A stretch of 64,000 nt of DNA, taken from positions 186,001-250,000 of the forward strand of contig OY969721.1 of assembly GCA_963702175.1 (NCBI GenBank), given 5' to 3'. Under the pieces are notes generated by a model. It searched no databases and had not been told where the DNA came from. It saw only the letters and a program-made list of their open reading frames with translations. The DNA comes from VRUE01 sp963702175. Its GTDB lineage: Bacteria; Actinomycetota; Thermoleophilia; Solirubrobacterales; 70-9. Shown here piece by piece: positions 8,440 through 17,627 of this stretch; the stretch's first letter is position 1, and every line of letters starts with the position of its first letter. Made by a program: the position numbers and the translations under genes.

Positions 8440-9457
8440 GGACTGGACCGCCGACGACCCCCTGGTCGATCCGAGCGATCCTGCTGCGGTGGCCCGGGAG
8501 CAGCGCCGTCGCGAGCGGGAAGCGCGCCGCCGCGGGCGCGAGCAGAAGAACGGCAGCGAGCAGCAACCGCCGCCAGCTGTTCCGGCCGCCCCGGCGGTTC
8601 CGGCAAAGCCGTCCCCGTCTCCACCTCCGCCACCATCGCCCAAGCCACGCCGCGAGCCGCGATTTCGCCGCCCCTCCCTCAAGGTGGTCGCGGTGCTCGC
8701 TGCGATGGCCCTGGCGGCGCTCGCCGTGGTCACCCTCGCGTATCGCTACTTCGACAAAGAGCCGCCACCACCGGTCGTCTTCAAAACGACGACGGTGACC
8801 ATCCCCGAGGGCCTGAGCCGCGCCCAGACCGCTGAGCTCGCCCGCGAACTGGGGCTCAAAGGCGACTACCTGAAGGCCAGCAAGGGGCGCGAGGGCTTCC
8901 TCTTCCCCGACACCTTCGAGTTGCGCAAAGGCGCACCGGTCTCCGACCTGGTGCAGCTCCAGCTCGAAGACTTCAAAGGACGCATCGCGGGCGTCGACCT
9001 GGGCTACGCCCGCTCCAAGAACCTGACGCTCCGCGACGTGGTCACGATCGCCTCGATGGTCGAGGAGGAGGCGATGCTCGACAGCGAGCGCAAGCTGGTC
9101 GCGGCGGTGATCTACAACCGCCTGCGCGAAGGCATTCCGCTGGGGATCGACGCGACGACCCGCTTCGCCACCGGCAACTACACGCAGCCGCTGACCGAAA
9201 GCGATCTGGCAACCGACTCGCCCTACAACACCCGCGTCAACTCGGGCTTGCCGCCGGGGCCGATCTCCAGCCCGGGCCTCGCCTCGCTGGAAGCCGCCGC
9301 TCGCCCGGCCAAGGCGGACTACCTCTACTACGTGGTCGAGCCGGGGACCTGCGGCAAGCACGCCTTCTCCTCAACCGATGCCGAATTCCAGGCCGACGTC
9401 GCCCGCTACAACGAAGCGCGCGAAGCGGCCGGGGGCGAATCGCCCGACAGCTGTTGA
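8432..9457 (+). CDS. mltG: Endolytic peptidoglycan transglycosylase MltG
   Basis: 341 residues, YceG family. It cleaves nascent glycan strands and is thought to set their length at the outer face of the membrane. The N-terminal ~80 residues are cytoplasmic, charged and Pro-rich, followed by one membrane helix (about 84-104). A short LysM-like region (TVTIPEGLSRAQTAELARELGL) leads into the catalytic domain. The conserved IASMVEEEAMLDSERKLVAAVIYNRL stretch holds the catalytic Glu (about 213), and the domain ends with SPYNTRVNSGLPPGPISSPG. It overlaps ruvX and aroE, so it is in the same transcript. Confidence 0.95.
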   Translation: MSEDWTADDPLVDPSDPAAVAREQRRREREARRRGREQKNGSEQQPPPAVPAAPAVPAKPSPSPPPPPSPKPRREPRFRRPSLKVVAVLAAMALAALAVVTLAYRYFDKEPPPPVVFKTTTVTIPEGLSRAQTAELARELGLKGDYLKASKGREGFLFPDTFELRKGAPVSDLVQLQLEDFKGRIAGVDLGYARSKNLTLRDVVTIASMVEEEAMLDSERKLVAAVIYNRLREGIPLGIDATTRFATGNYTQPLTESDLATDSPYNTRVNSGLPPGPISSPGLASLEAAARPAKADYLYYVVEPGTCGKHAFSSTDAEFQADVARYNEAREAAGGESPDSC

Positions 9458-10248
9458 TGCCGCGCCTCGCCGTCCTCGGCTACCCGATTGGCCACTCGCG
9501 CTCGCCGGCGATGCAAAACGCGGCGCTGGCGGCGCTGGGGATGGGGGAGGAGTGGGGCTACGAGGCGATCGAGGTCGCCCCGGACGCATTTGAGGCCCGG
9601 GTGCGGGAGATGCCTGGCGAGGGCTTCGCCGGCGCCAATGTCACGGTCCCCCACAAGGGCGCGGCGCTGGCGCTCGCCGACACGCTCTCGGAGACCGCAC
9701 GCGAGATCGGTGCCGCCAACACCCTCGTCTTCGCGGATGGCGAAATCCACGCCGACAACACCGACGCGGATGGCCTGCTGAGCGCGCTGCCGTCCTCGTC
9801 GGCGAAAAAGCGGGCCCTGGTGCTCGGCGCGGGCGGTGCCGCCCGCGCGGTGGTCTGGGCGCTGCTCCGCGAGGGGGCCGAGGTCGATGTCTGGAATCGC
9901 ACCGAGCGCCGCTCCGCCAGTCTCTGCGAGGAGCTTGGTGGCCGATCGGTGGCGGCGCCAGATCAGGCTGGGTACGAGCTGATCGTCAACACCACTGCGG
10001 TGGGGCTGCGCGGCGAGGATCCCTTCGAGGAGCTGCCGCTCGATCCCGACCACTTCGCCCCGGAGCAGGTCGTGGTCGACCTCGTCTACGGCAAGGAGCC
10101 GAGCCGCCTACTCGCCGCCGCCGAGTCAGCGGGAGCGACGGTGGTCGACGGGATCGAGGTCCTGGTGCGACAGGGTGCGCTCTCGCTGCAGATCTGGACT
10201 GGGCGCGAGGCGCCGCTCGACGCGATGCGCGCCGCGGCTCGCCTATAG
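9457..10248 (+). CDS. aroE: Shikimate dehydrogenase
   Basis: 263 residues. It reduces 3-dehydroshikimate to shikimate with NADPH. Substrate-site residues are visible in GYPIGHSRSPAMQN, and the catalytic Lys is in ANVTVPHKGAA with Asp in NTDADG. The NADP-binding motif is GAGGAAR, followed by NRTERR, which suits NADPH 2'-phosphate binding. The ATG overlaps the mltG stop by one base (TGATG); an upstream TTG one codon earlier is less likely. It begins a shikimate-pathway run that continues through aroC, aroK-aroB and aroQ. Confidence 0.96.
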   Translation: MPRLAVLGYPIGHSRSPAMQNAALAALGMGEEWGYEAIEVAPDAFEARVREMPGEGFAGANVTVPHKGAALALADTLSETAREIGAANTLVFADGEIHADNTDADGLLSALPSSSAKKRALVLGAGGAARAVVWALLREGAEVDVWNRTERRSASLCEELGGRSVAAPDQAGYELIVNTTAVGLRGEDPFEELPLDPDHFAPEQVVVDLVYGKEPSRLLAAAESAGATVVDGIEVLVRQGALSLQIWTGREAPLDAMRAAARL

Positions 10249-10261
10249 CCTTGGCCCGGCA

Positions 10262-11431
10262 ATGAGCGGGTTCCGTTTCACAACAGCAGGGGAGTCGCAC
10301 GGCCCGGGGCTCGTCGCGATCGTCGAGGGAGTGCCTGCCGGGCTGGAGCTAGACCGCGAGGCGCTCGACCGCGACATGGCGCGCCGCCAGCTCGGCCATG
10401 GCCGCGGCGGGCGGATGAAAATCGAGACCGACACGGTGGAGATCCGCTCCGGATTGCGTCACGGCCGCACCCTCGGCAGCCCGATCGCGGTGCTGGTCGC
10501 CAACCGCGACTACGCCAACTGGGAGGAGCGGATGAACCCCTGGCCGGTCGATGGCTTCGAGCCCGACGAGGTCCACCTGCCGCGGCCCGGCCACGCCGAC
10601 CTCGTCGGGGCCCAGAAGTACGGCCACACAGACATCCGCAACGTGCTGGAGCGGGCCAGCGCCCGCGAGACCGCGGCCCGCGTCGCCGCTGGCTCGATCG
10701 CCCGCGGCTTCCTCACCGCGCTCGGGGTGAGCATCCACAGCCACGTGCTCCAGATTGCCTCGGTGAAGGCGGAGGAGCGTCCGGACCTCGCCCCCGCTGA
10801 CTTCGAGGGGGTCGACGACGATCCGGTGCGCTGCCTCGATCCGAAGGCGAGCGCGGCGATGGTGGAGGAGATCAACCGCCTGCGAAAGGCCAACGAGAGC
10901 CTCGGCGGCAGCTTCGAGGTGCGCGCCTTCGGCCTCGTCCCCGGCCTCGGCTCGCACATCTCTTGGGAAGACCGCCTCGACGGCCGCCTGGCCGGAGCCG
11001 TCGCCTCGATCCAGTCGGTGAAGGGGGTGGCGATCGGCGAAGCCTGGGACGTCGCCGGCCGGCCGGGCTCAGAGGCGCACGACGAGATCTTTTGGTCCGA
11101 GGAGCGCGGTTACCACCGCGAGACCAACCACGCCGGCGGTCTCGAGGGCGGCATGACCAACGGGTTGCCGCTCAGCGTGCGCGCCGCGATCAAGCCGATC
11201 TCCACCCTGACCAAGCCGCTGCGCTCGGTCGACACCGAGACCAAGCAGCCGGCCGAGGCGTTGCGCGAGCGCACCGACTCGACTGTAGTACCGGCCGCCG
11301 CCGTGGTCGCCGAGGCGATGGTCTGCCTGACCCTCGCCCGCTGTTACCGGGAGAAGTTCGGCGGCGACCACATCGGCGATGTGCTGGCCGCCGTCGAGGC
11401 GTACAAGCAGCGCATCGACTTCCGGGGCTGA
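10262..11431 (+). CDS. aroC: Chorismate synthase
   Basis: 389 residues. It converts EPSP to chorismate with reduced FMN as cofactor. The start is the ATG of MSGFRFTTAGESHGPGL, the invariant N-terminus. Other signatures are ARRQLGHGRGGRMKIE, RPGHADLVGAQKYG, the RASARETAARVAAG block and EGGMTNG. Thirteen bases separate it from aroE. A TATAGCCT promoter-like box lies in the aroE end, so an extra internal promoter is possible. The upstream open stretch overlapping aroE is not part of the protein. Confidence 0.97.
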   Translation: MSGFRFTTAGESHGPGLVAIVEGVPAGLELDREALDRDMARRQLGHGRGGRMKIETDTVEIRSGLRHGRTLGSPIAVLVANRDYANWEERMNPWPVDGFEPDEVHLPRPGHADLVGAQKYGHTDIRNVLERASARETAARVAAGSIARGFLTALGVSIHSHVLQIASVKAEERPDLAPADFEGVDDDPVRCLDPKASAAMVEEINRLRKANESLGGSFEVRAFGLVPGLGSHISWEDRLDGRLAGAVASIQSVKGVAIGEAWDVAGRPGSEAHDEIFWSEERGYHRETNHAGGLEGGMTNGLPLSVRAAIKPISTLTKPLRSVDTETKQPAEALRERTDSTVVPAAAVVAEAMVCLTLARCYREKFGGDHIGDVLAAVEAYKQRIDFRG

Positions 11432-11435
11432 GCGC

Positions 11436-12968
11436 GTGAGCCGCCCTGCCCTGGTCTTCATCGGCTTCATGGGCGCCGGCAAGTCGGCGGCGCTCGCCGC
11501 CGCCCGCGAGGCGGGCTTCGAGACGACCGAGATCGACGAGCTGATGGAACGCGAGCTGGGGATGCCGATCGCCGAGGCCTTCGAGCGCGAGGGCGAGGAG
11601 GCCTTCCGGGCCAGGGAGGCCGAGATTGTCGGCAGCCTCCTAGAGGAGGCCGACGGGGGCGCAATCGCGCTCGGCGGTGGCAGCGTGCTCTCCGAGCGCG
11701 TGCGCGCGGCGCTTGACCGCCATGTCGTCGTCTGGCTCCAGGTAGATCCTCGCGAGGCTTGGCGGCGGATCGCCGGCAGCGACCGTCCGCTCGCCAGCAA
11801 CGCCGACGACGTCGCCCGCCTGCTCGAGACGCGCCTGCCGCTCTACGAGGAGCTCGCCGACGCGATCCTGCCGCAGGGCGATCGCGGCCTGATTCACCGT
11901 GCGATGCCCTCGGTCATGGCTCTCGTCGAGCTGCCCAAGGGGACGAAGCTGCTCTGGGCGTCTAGCGACTCTGGCGAGTATCCGGTGCTGGTTGGCCGCG
12001 ATCTGATCGGGGCGGGATGGTGGCCGCTGGAGGGACGGCGGTACTGCGTAACTCACCCGGCCGTCACCCCGCTCTACGCAGACCGGATCGGGCCGCTTGC
12101 AACCCGGATCGAGGTCGAGCCCGGCGAGGCCTCGAAGTCGATGGACGAGGCCGAGGACGTCCTGCGCAAGCTCGCCCGGGCCGGAATGACTCGAGAGGAT
12201 CACGTCGTCGCCCTCGGCGGCGGCGTCGTCGGCGATCTGGCGGGCCTCTGCGCCCACCTCTACCAGCGCGGGGTACCGATCGTCCACGTCCCGACCACGC
12301 TCGTCTCGCAGGTGGACTCCGCCTACGGCGGTAAGACCGGCGTCGACCTGCCCGAGGGCAAGAACTACGCCGGCGCCTACCACCTGCCGGCTGCGGTGCT
12401 CGCCGATACCTCGACGCTGGCGACGCTGCCGCCCGAAGAGCTGGCCGCAGGCTTCGTCGAGGCTTTGAAGACCGGGCTGTTGTCCGGCGGCACGCTCTGG
12501 GAGCGCGTACGGAGGATCGAGTCGCTCGATCCGGACTCGCTCGGCGACGTCGTCTTCGCCTGCGCCCGCTACAAGTGCGAAGTGGTTGCCGCCGACGAGC
12601 GCGACGCCGGCCTGCGCCAGGCGCTCAACCTGGGGCACACGGTCGGACACGCGGTCGAGGCCGCCAGCGGCTACTCCCGCTACCGGCACGGCGAGGCGAT
12701 CGGCCTCGGACTGTTGGCGGTGCTGCGCCTCTCCGAGGCTCCCGAGTTGCGGGACGAGGTCGAGACGATCCTGCGCGCTCACGAGCTGCCGACCAGCCTC
12801 GATCCCGCGATCGCGGTGGACGAGGTGCTGGCGGCGCTGGAACGCGACAAGAAGCGCACTGCGGAGGGTGTCGGTTTCGTCCTCCTCTCCGAGCCGGGCG
12901 CGCCGCGGGTGGGGCAGCTGGTCGACCCGGATAGGGTCAGGGCCGCCGTGGAGGAGCTGCTCCCATGA
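11436..12968 (+). CDS. aroKB: Shikimate kinase - 3-dehydroquinate synthase fusion
   Basis: A 510-residue two-enzyme protein. Residues 1-165 are shikimate kinase: P-loop GFMGAGKS (10-17), the shikimate-binding ID..ME and ALGGGSVL segments, and a DRPLA lid. Residues about 175-510 are 3-dehydroquinate synthase: NAD-binding GGGVVGDLAG, VPTTLVSQVDSAYGGKTGVD, FVEALKTGLL, and the zinc-site histidines in NLGHTVGHAVE and RHGEAIGLG. It therefore performs steps 2 and 5 of the shikimate pathway. GTG is the start because the kinase domain begins there, 4 bases after the aroC stop. It overlaps aroQ by 4 bases. Confidence 0.95.
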   Translation: MSRPALVFIGFMGAGKSAALAAAREAGFETTEIDELMERELGMPIAEAFEREGEEAFRAREAEIVGSLLEEADGGAIALGGGSVLSERVRAALDRHVVVWLQVDPREAWRRIAGSDRPLASNADDVARLLETRLPLYEELADAILPQGDRGLIHRAMPSVMALVELPKGTKLLWASSDSGEYPVLVGRDLIGAGWWPLEGRRYCVTHPAVTPLYADRIGPLATRIEVEPGEASKSMDEAEDVLRKLARAGMTREDHVVALGGGVVGDLAGLCAHLYQRGVPIVHVPTTLVSQVDSAYGGKTGVDLPEGKNYAGAYHLPAAVLADTSTLATLPPEELAAGFVEALKTGLLSGGTLWERVRRIESLDPDSLGDVVFACARYKCEVVAADERDAGLRQALNLGHTVGHAVEAASGYSRYRHGEAIGLGLLAVLRLSEAPELRDEVETILRAHELPTSLDPAIAVDEVLAALERDKKRTAEGVGFVLLSEPGAPRVGQLVDPDRVRAAVEELLP

Positions 12969-13423
12969 CCACTGCCCACAACCGCATCGCGGTCCTGCAC
13001 GGGGTCAACTTCGACGTGCTCGAGCGGCGCGACCCGGAGATGTACGGGGGGCTGTCGCTGGCCCAGCTGGAGCAGAGGGTCAGCGGCTGGGCGCGCGAGC
13101 TGGGCCTGGAAACGATCTTCTTTCAGACCAATTCCGAGGGTGAGTTCGTCGAGTATCTGCACCGGGTTCCGGAGCAGGCAGATGCGGCGCTGGTCAACGC
13201 CGGCGCCTGGAGTCACTACAGCCGGGCGATCGCCGACGCGCTCGACGTCGCCGGCCTGCCGGCGGTCGAGGTGCATCTCTCCGACGTCGAGTCGCGCGAC
13301 GAGTGGCGGCGGCTCTCTGTCTTCGACGGCCTCGTGCTTTCAAAGGTCTCGGGCAAGGGGCCGGACGGCTACCGCGAGGCGCTCGAGGTCCTCGCCCGCG
13401 AGCTCGGCGTGCAGGAGGGCTGA
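12965..13423 (+). CDS. aroQ: Type II 3-dehydroquinate dehydratase
   Basis: 152 residues, a small flavodoxin-like enzyme that normally forms dodecamers and dehydrates 3-dehydroquinate. The catalytic Tyr is Tyr27 in EMYGG and the catalytic His is His85 in NAGAWSHYS. EVHLSD (about 103-108) and RDEWRRLS supply substrate contacts. The N-terminal motif reads HGVNFDVLERRDP instead of the usual GPNLNLLG.R.P, and NAGAWSHYS replaces NPAAYTHTS, so this is a divergent member, but the active-site pattern is kept. It overlaps aroKB by 4 bases and touches the next start (TGATG). Confidence 0.9.
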   Translation: MTTAHNRIAVLHGVNFDVLERRDPEMYGGLSLAQLEQRVSGWARELGLETIFFQTNSEGEFVEYLHRVPEQADAALVNAGAWSHYSRAIADALDVAGLPAVEVHLSDVESRDEWRRLSVFDGLVLSKVSGKGPDGYREALEVLARELGVQEG

Positions 13424-14481
13424 TGCGCGGCCGTGGCGACCGTCTCGCCGCCCTCGTCGCCGAGCGCGAGCTGGAGCGAGTGCTCGTCACCGACCTGGTC
13501 AACGTCCGCTACCTGACCGGGTTCGGCGGCACCAATGGCGCCTGCGTCTGCGGGCAGGAGGAGAGGTTCTTCCTCACCGACTTCCGCTACACCGAGCGCG
13601 CCGAGGCCGAGGTCGAGGGCTGGGAGGTGATCACGGTCAAGGACGACTGGCTCGGGGGGATCGCTGAGCGGCTAAAGGGCAAGACCGGGTTCGAGGACCA
13701 ACAGATGACCGTTCGCCTGCGCGAGAAGCTGGAGGAGAAACTGCCCGATGGGGTCGAGCTCGAGGCGGCGGGGGGAATGGTGGAGCGGCTACGGCGGGTC
13801 AAGGACGCCGACGAGCTGGCCGCGATCGCCGCCGCCGCCGAGCTTGCCGACGAGGTTTGGGCCTGGAGCCTGGAGCGCGGCCTCGTCGGGCGCAGCGAGC
13901 TCGACGTCGCCCGTGCCGCCGAAGCGCGGATCCGCGAGCAGGGCGCCGAGCCTTCGTTCCCGACGATCGTCGCCGCCGGGCCCAACGGCGCCCTGCCGCA
14001 CGCCGAGCCCGGCGAGCGCGAGATCGGAGCCGGCGAGATGGTCGTCTTCGACATGGGGGCGAAGCTCGACGGCTACTGCTCGGACGGCACCCGCACCTGC
14101 GCCACTGGCGAGCCTGGAGACCAGGCCCGCCAGGTCTACGCCACGGTGCTGGAGGCGCAGTCGGCGGCACTCGCCGCCGTCAAGCCCGAGGTCGGCGGCG
14201 AAGAGCTCGACGGCGTCGCCCGTGAGGTGATCGAGGCGGCGGGCCACGGTGAGCGCTTCGGCCACGGACTTGGTCACGGCGTCGGCCTTGAGGTGCACGA
14301 GGAGCCGCGCGTCTCGCCGCGCTCCGACGACGTGCTGGCGAGCGGCGAGGTGGTGACGATCGAGCCGGGGGTCTACCTGCCTGGCGAGCTGGGCGTGCGG
14401 ATCGAGGATCTGGTCGTCGTCACCGAGGAGGGCCACCGTAACCTCAGCGGCACGCCCAAGCAGCTGCAGCTGGTCGAGTAG
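13423..14481 (+). CDS. pepQ: Xaa-Pro aminopeptidase / prolidase (M24)
   Basis: 352 residues. A creatinase-like N-terminal domain (LVTDLVNVRYLTGFGGTNG...) is followed by the pita-bread metallopeptidase domain. The dinuclear metal ligands are Asp in FDMGAKLDGYCSD, His in FGHGLGHGVGLEVHE, and Glu in TIEPGVY and RIEDLVVV. It releases amino acids next to proline. The start ATG shares one base with the aroQ stop, so it is cotranslated with the aro genes. The aroQ-pepQ-efp order of other bacteria is interrupted here by about 5 kb of other genes before efp. Confidence 0.93.
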   Translation: MRGRGDRLAALVAERELERVLVTDLVNVRYLTGFGGTNGACVCGQEERFFLTDFRYTERAEAEVEGWEVITVKDDWLGGIAERLKGKTGFEDQQMTVRLREKLEEKLPDGVELEAAGGMVERLRRVKDADELAAIAAAAELADEVWAWSLERGLVGRSELDVARAAEARIREQGAEPSFPTIVAAGPNGALPHAEPGEREIGAGEMVVFDMGAKLDGYCSDGTRTCATGEPGDQARQVYATVLEAQSAALAAVKPEVGGEELDGVAREVIEAAGHGERFGHGLGHGVGLEVHEEPRVSPRSDDVLASGEVVTIEPGVYLPGELGVRIEDLVVVTEEGHRNLSGTPKQLQLVE

Positions 14482-14530
14482 CGAGAAGTCCGGTGCACTG
14501 CTAAGCGGCGCCGGGCTAGATGTCGATCTT

Positions 14531-15571
14531 GTGTCTGTGAGGCAGACGACCGAGACCGAGTCGTTGGCGGCGATCCGCAAGGAGGCGCGGCGCGAGCGCC
14601 TGCTCGACATGGAGCGGCGCGTGCGGCGCTACCGCACAGCCTGTTTCGCGATCCTCGCCTTGGCGCTAGCTTCCGCCGGGCCCCAGATCGGATGGGGCTG
14701 GCTGGCCCCGCTCGCCGTTGGCTTCTGCGGCTTTGCCGTCGCCGACCGCTTCATGCAGACCAGCCGACGTCCCTGGCTCTGGGTAGCGGGCGCCTGGGGC
14801 GCTCTGCCGCTGCTTCTGGCCGGCGCCGTGATCGCCACCGGCGGTCCGACCAGCCCGGCACTGATGTGGTTCGCGTTGCCCGCGGTCACGCTCGGCGCTC
14901 GCTTCGAGCCGTGGGGGATGGCGGTCGGCACCGCCTACCTCCTTGCCGTCTTCCTGGTCAGCACGATCGCCGTCGACCCGGCCGCTGCGGCCGAGCACAG
15001 CCAGACGCTGATCGCCGCCGTTGCGCTGATCCTCAGCACGGTCATCCTTTCCGGCGCTCTGGTCGAGTCCGACCGCGCCCATCGCCGCAGCTCGACCCTG
15101 GACCCGCTGACCGGCCTCTTAAACCGCAACGCGCTGGAGCAGCGACTTGCCGAGCTCGACGGCGGTGCGGCCAAGGGCCTTTCGCATGCTCTGCTCCTCT
15201 GCGACGTCGACCACTTCAAGCGGGTCAACGATCGGCTCGGTCACGCGACCGGCGACGCGGTCCTGCAGGAGATCGCCTACACGATGCGCGCCGTTCTGCG
15301 CGCCGGCGACTCGATCTATCGGGTCGGGGGCGAGGAGATCCTCGTGGTCCTGCCCGGCGCCAGGAAGGAGGACGCCGTGGCGGTCGCCGAGCGCCTGCGT
15401 CAGGCGGTGCGTCGCCGTCAGCTGGTCGGCGTCTCGGTGACGATCAGCGTCGGCGTCGCCGTCTCTCGGCCCAGCGGGGTCGACACCGACGACCTCGTCG
15501 CCCGCGCCGACGCTGCCCTCTACGAGGCCAAGGCGGCGGGTCGCGACACGGTCGTCGTCGGCGCCGCCTAA
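14531..15571 (+). CDS. Membrane diguanylate cyclase
   Basis: 346 residues. The N-terminal half has about six hydrophobic helices and no recognised sensor domain. The C-terminal half is a GGDEF domain: DPLTGLLNRNALEQRL, DVDHFKRVNDRLGH, and the active site RVGGEEI. The signature is GGEEI and should be active, making c-di-GMP from two GTP. No RxxD inhibitory site can be asserted from a quick read. The GTG start is supported by a TAGATG box 8 bases upstream; another GTG lies two codons on. Its end overlaps the convergent ltrA-like gene by 4 bases. Confidence 0.9.
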   Translation: MSVRQTTETESLAAIRKEARRERLLDMERRVRRYRTACFAILALALASAGPQIGWGWLAPLAVGFCGFAVADRFMQTSRRPWLWVAGAWGALPLLLAGAVIATGGPTSPALMWFALPAVTLGARFEPWGMAVGTAYLLAVFLVSTIAVDPAAAAEHSQTLIAAVALILSTVILSGALVESDRAHRRSSTLDPLTGLLNRNALEQRLAELDGGAAKGLSHALLLCDVDHFKRVNDRLGHATGDAVLQEIAYTMRAVLRAGDSIYRVGGEEILVVLPGARKEDAVAVAERLRQAVRRRQLVGVSVTISVGVAVSRPSGVDTDDLVARADAALYEAKAAGRDTVVVGAA

Positions 15572-16770
15572 GCGGCGCCCTCGGTTGCCGCCTCCCGCCG
15601 CAGCTGTTCGCGCGCCTCGCCGTAGCTCTGGGTCTCGTAGGCGATCAGCGCCCAGATCAGGACGTTGACGACCGCCAGCGCGACTAGTGCGGGCACCGCG
15701 GTCGCCGCCGGGACGAGGATCAGGAGGACGATCGCAAGGCCGAGGCGACGACGGCTGAGGGTGTGGATCTGGCGGTAGCGGAAGGCGACGTGGCCGAGCA
15801 GGTAGGCGGCGACGCCGCCGAGCAGGGCGAAGGCGGGAGTGTCGGCGAGATGGTCGTCAGGGTGGGCGATCGCAACCTTCATGCCGAAGGCGACGAGGAC
15901 GATGCCGGCCACCATCGGCAGATGCAGGAAGGAGTAGGCGTCGCGCGCCATCTCGTTCAGCTCGCGGCCCACGGGCATTTTCGCCAGCCGTTTGGCGGAG
16001 ACGAGGGCGACCACGTCGAAGTAGATCCACCACATCGCCGCCGCGAGGGCGACGCCGAGCACGGCGACCGCGACGATCTCCGCGCTGAGGGCGCCGGCGG
16101 CGCCGATCCCAAGCGCGACGATCGACTCGCCGATCGCGATGATGACGATCAGGCCGTGCCGCTCGGCGAAGTGGGCTGGGACCAGTTTCCAGCCCTCGGA
16201 GCCGAAGAAATAGGGACCGGCCATGTCGAGGAAGAGGGCCAGCGCCCAGAGCGATCCCTGGGCGACGCCGTCGAACAGCGAGGCCGTCGCCAGCAGGCCG
16301 ACGCCGATCGCGGTGCTGGCGGCGAGCGCGATCACCGAGTGGCGCAGCGCGTCGTCGTCGGGGCTGGCCAGCATGAAGAGGCCGATGTGGGCCACCCGGA
16401 CCGCGCCGTAGGAGAGGGCGAAGGCGAGAGCGAGGTTGTCGAAGGCGCCGGGAATGCTGAGGGCGGCGACCAGCATCGCCGCCATCGCGCCGAAGAAGAC
16501 GAGCCGGACTGCCCCCTCCTCGGGGTCGATGACGCTGGTCAGCCAGGCGTAGCCGACCCAGGACCACCAGATCACGCCCAGCGCCAGCAGTCCCTGCGTC
16601 AGTCCCGACCAAGTCGGGTGATGGGACATCAGCGCCGTGCACTGCGTGATCGCTAGCACGAAGACGAGGTCGAAGAAGAGCTCCAGCGGCCTCACCCGCT
16701 CGCCTTCGCGCGGAACTGCCGCGATGCGGGAGACCGAGGCTTCGCCGGCGCCGTTGCTCACGCAGGCCAT
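15568..16770 (-). CDS. ltrA: Low-temperature-requirement A (LtrA) family membrane protein
   Basis: 400 residues with about 12 hydrophobic helices. Family signatures are VRPLELFFDLVFVLAITQ near the N-terminus, the PYFFGSEGWK loop, HFAERHGLIVIIAIGESIVALG, and FLHLPMVAGIVLVAFG. The biochemical role of LtrA proteins is not settled; the name comes from a Listeria cold-growth mutant. The start is the ATG of MACVSNGAGEAS, which leaves 22 bases to the divergent SDR gene. Within those 22 bases a -10-like box can be read on each strand, overlapping each other. Confidence 0.88.
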   Translation of the reverse strand: MACVSNGAGEASVSRIAAVPREGERVRPLELFFDLVFVLAITQCTALMSHHPTWSGLTQGLLALGVIWWSWVGYAWLTSVIDPEEGAVRLVFFGAMAAMLVAALSIPGAFDNLALAFALSYGAVRVAHIGLFMLASPDDDALRHSVIALAASTAIGVGLLATASLFDGVAQGSLWALALFLDMAGPYFFGSEGWKLVPAHFAERHGLIVIIAIGESIVALGIGAAGALSAEIVAVAVLGVALAAAMWWIYFDVVALVSAKRLAKMPVGRELNEMARDAYSFLHLPMVAGIVLVAFGMKVAIAHPDDHLADTPAFALLGGVAAYLLGHVAFRYRQIHTLSRRRLGLAIVLLILVPAATAVPALVALAVVNVLIWALIAYETQSYGEAREQLRREAATEGAA

Positions 16771-16792
16771 CCTTGCAAGTACCGTTTCGCGG

Positions 16793-17608
16793 GTGAGCGA
16801 GCACCGTAGAGTGGCCCTCGTCACCGGCGCCTCGAGCGGGATCGGCGAGGCGGCGGCGAAGCGCCTCGCGCGCGAGCCGGGAGTCGAGCTGGTCCTCGTC
16901 GCCCGTCGCGAGGAGCGTCTGCGGGCGCTGGCCGAGTCGCTGCCCTGTCGCGCTACCTGGGTCGCAGCCGACCTGACGGACGCCGATGCGCCGGAGCGGG
17001 TCCGCGCCCACCTCGACGCCGAGCACGGCGGCCGCCTGACGCTCCTCGTCAACAACGCCGGCTCCTCCTGGCGCGGGGCCTTCGCCGAGGAGGGCTACGC
17101 CAACGTCCAGCGTCACATGGAGCTCAATTTCGACGCGGTCGTTCGCCTCACCGAGGCGCTGCTGCCGCTGCTGCGCGAGAGTGCGCCGAGCGCGATCGTC
17201 AACGTCGCCAGCACCGCGGGGCGGGTCGCGCGGGCGCGCACCGGCTCCTACTCGGCGAGCAAGTTCGCGCTGGTCGGCTGGACCGACGCCCTCCACGCAG
17301 AGGAGCGCCCGCACGGCGTCCACGTGGGCATGGTCCTGCCGGGGTTCATCGTCACCGAGGGCTTTCCGGCGACCGAGCTGCGCGAGAGGGCGCTGACCCG
17401 CTGGATCGTCTCCAAGCCGGAGAAGGTCGCCGAGGCGATCATCGAGACGGGCCCGGGCGGCAAGGCCGAGCGCTACGTTCCGCGTCCCTACGCCCTTGCC
17501 GGGGTCGCCCGCATCCTCGCTCCCCGCCTGGTGCGTCGTGTCCTGTCAGGCGGTTCAGCCTCGGCCCTCACCACCAGCACCGGCGCCGAAGCGACTGAGC
17601 CTCGGTGA
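16793..17608 (+). CDS. Short-chain dehydrogenase/reductase
   Basis: 271 residues, classical SDR. TGASSGIG binds the cofactor near the N-terminus, NNAGSS follows, and the catalytic Ser and Tyr-x3-Lys are in VNVASTAGR and YSASKFAL. The substrate cannot be told. The Arg after the first strand (VARREERL) favours NADP. The GTG start is chosen because TACCGT lies 7 bases upstream and the family begins here; a longer open frame overlaps the divergent ltrA gene and is not credible. It is a single-gene unit followed by a convergent secreted protein. Confidence 0.9.
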   Translation: MSEHRRVALVTGASSGIGEAAAKRLAREPGVELVLVARREERLRALAESLPCRATWVAADLTDADAPERVRAHLDAEHGGRLTLLVNNAGSSWRGAFAEEGYANVQRHMELNFDAVVRLTEALLPLLRESAPSAIVNVASTAGRVARARTGSYSASKFALVGWTDALHAEERPHGVHVGMVLPGFIVTEGFPATELRERALTRWIVSKPEKVAEAIIETGPGGKAERYVPRPYALAGVARILAPRLVRRVLSGGSASALTTSTGAEATEPR

Positions 17609-17627
17609 CGCAGAGCGCCCAGCTCGC

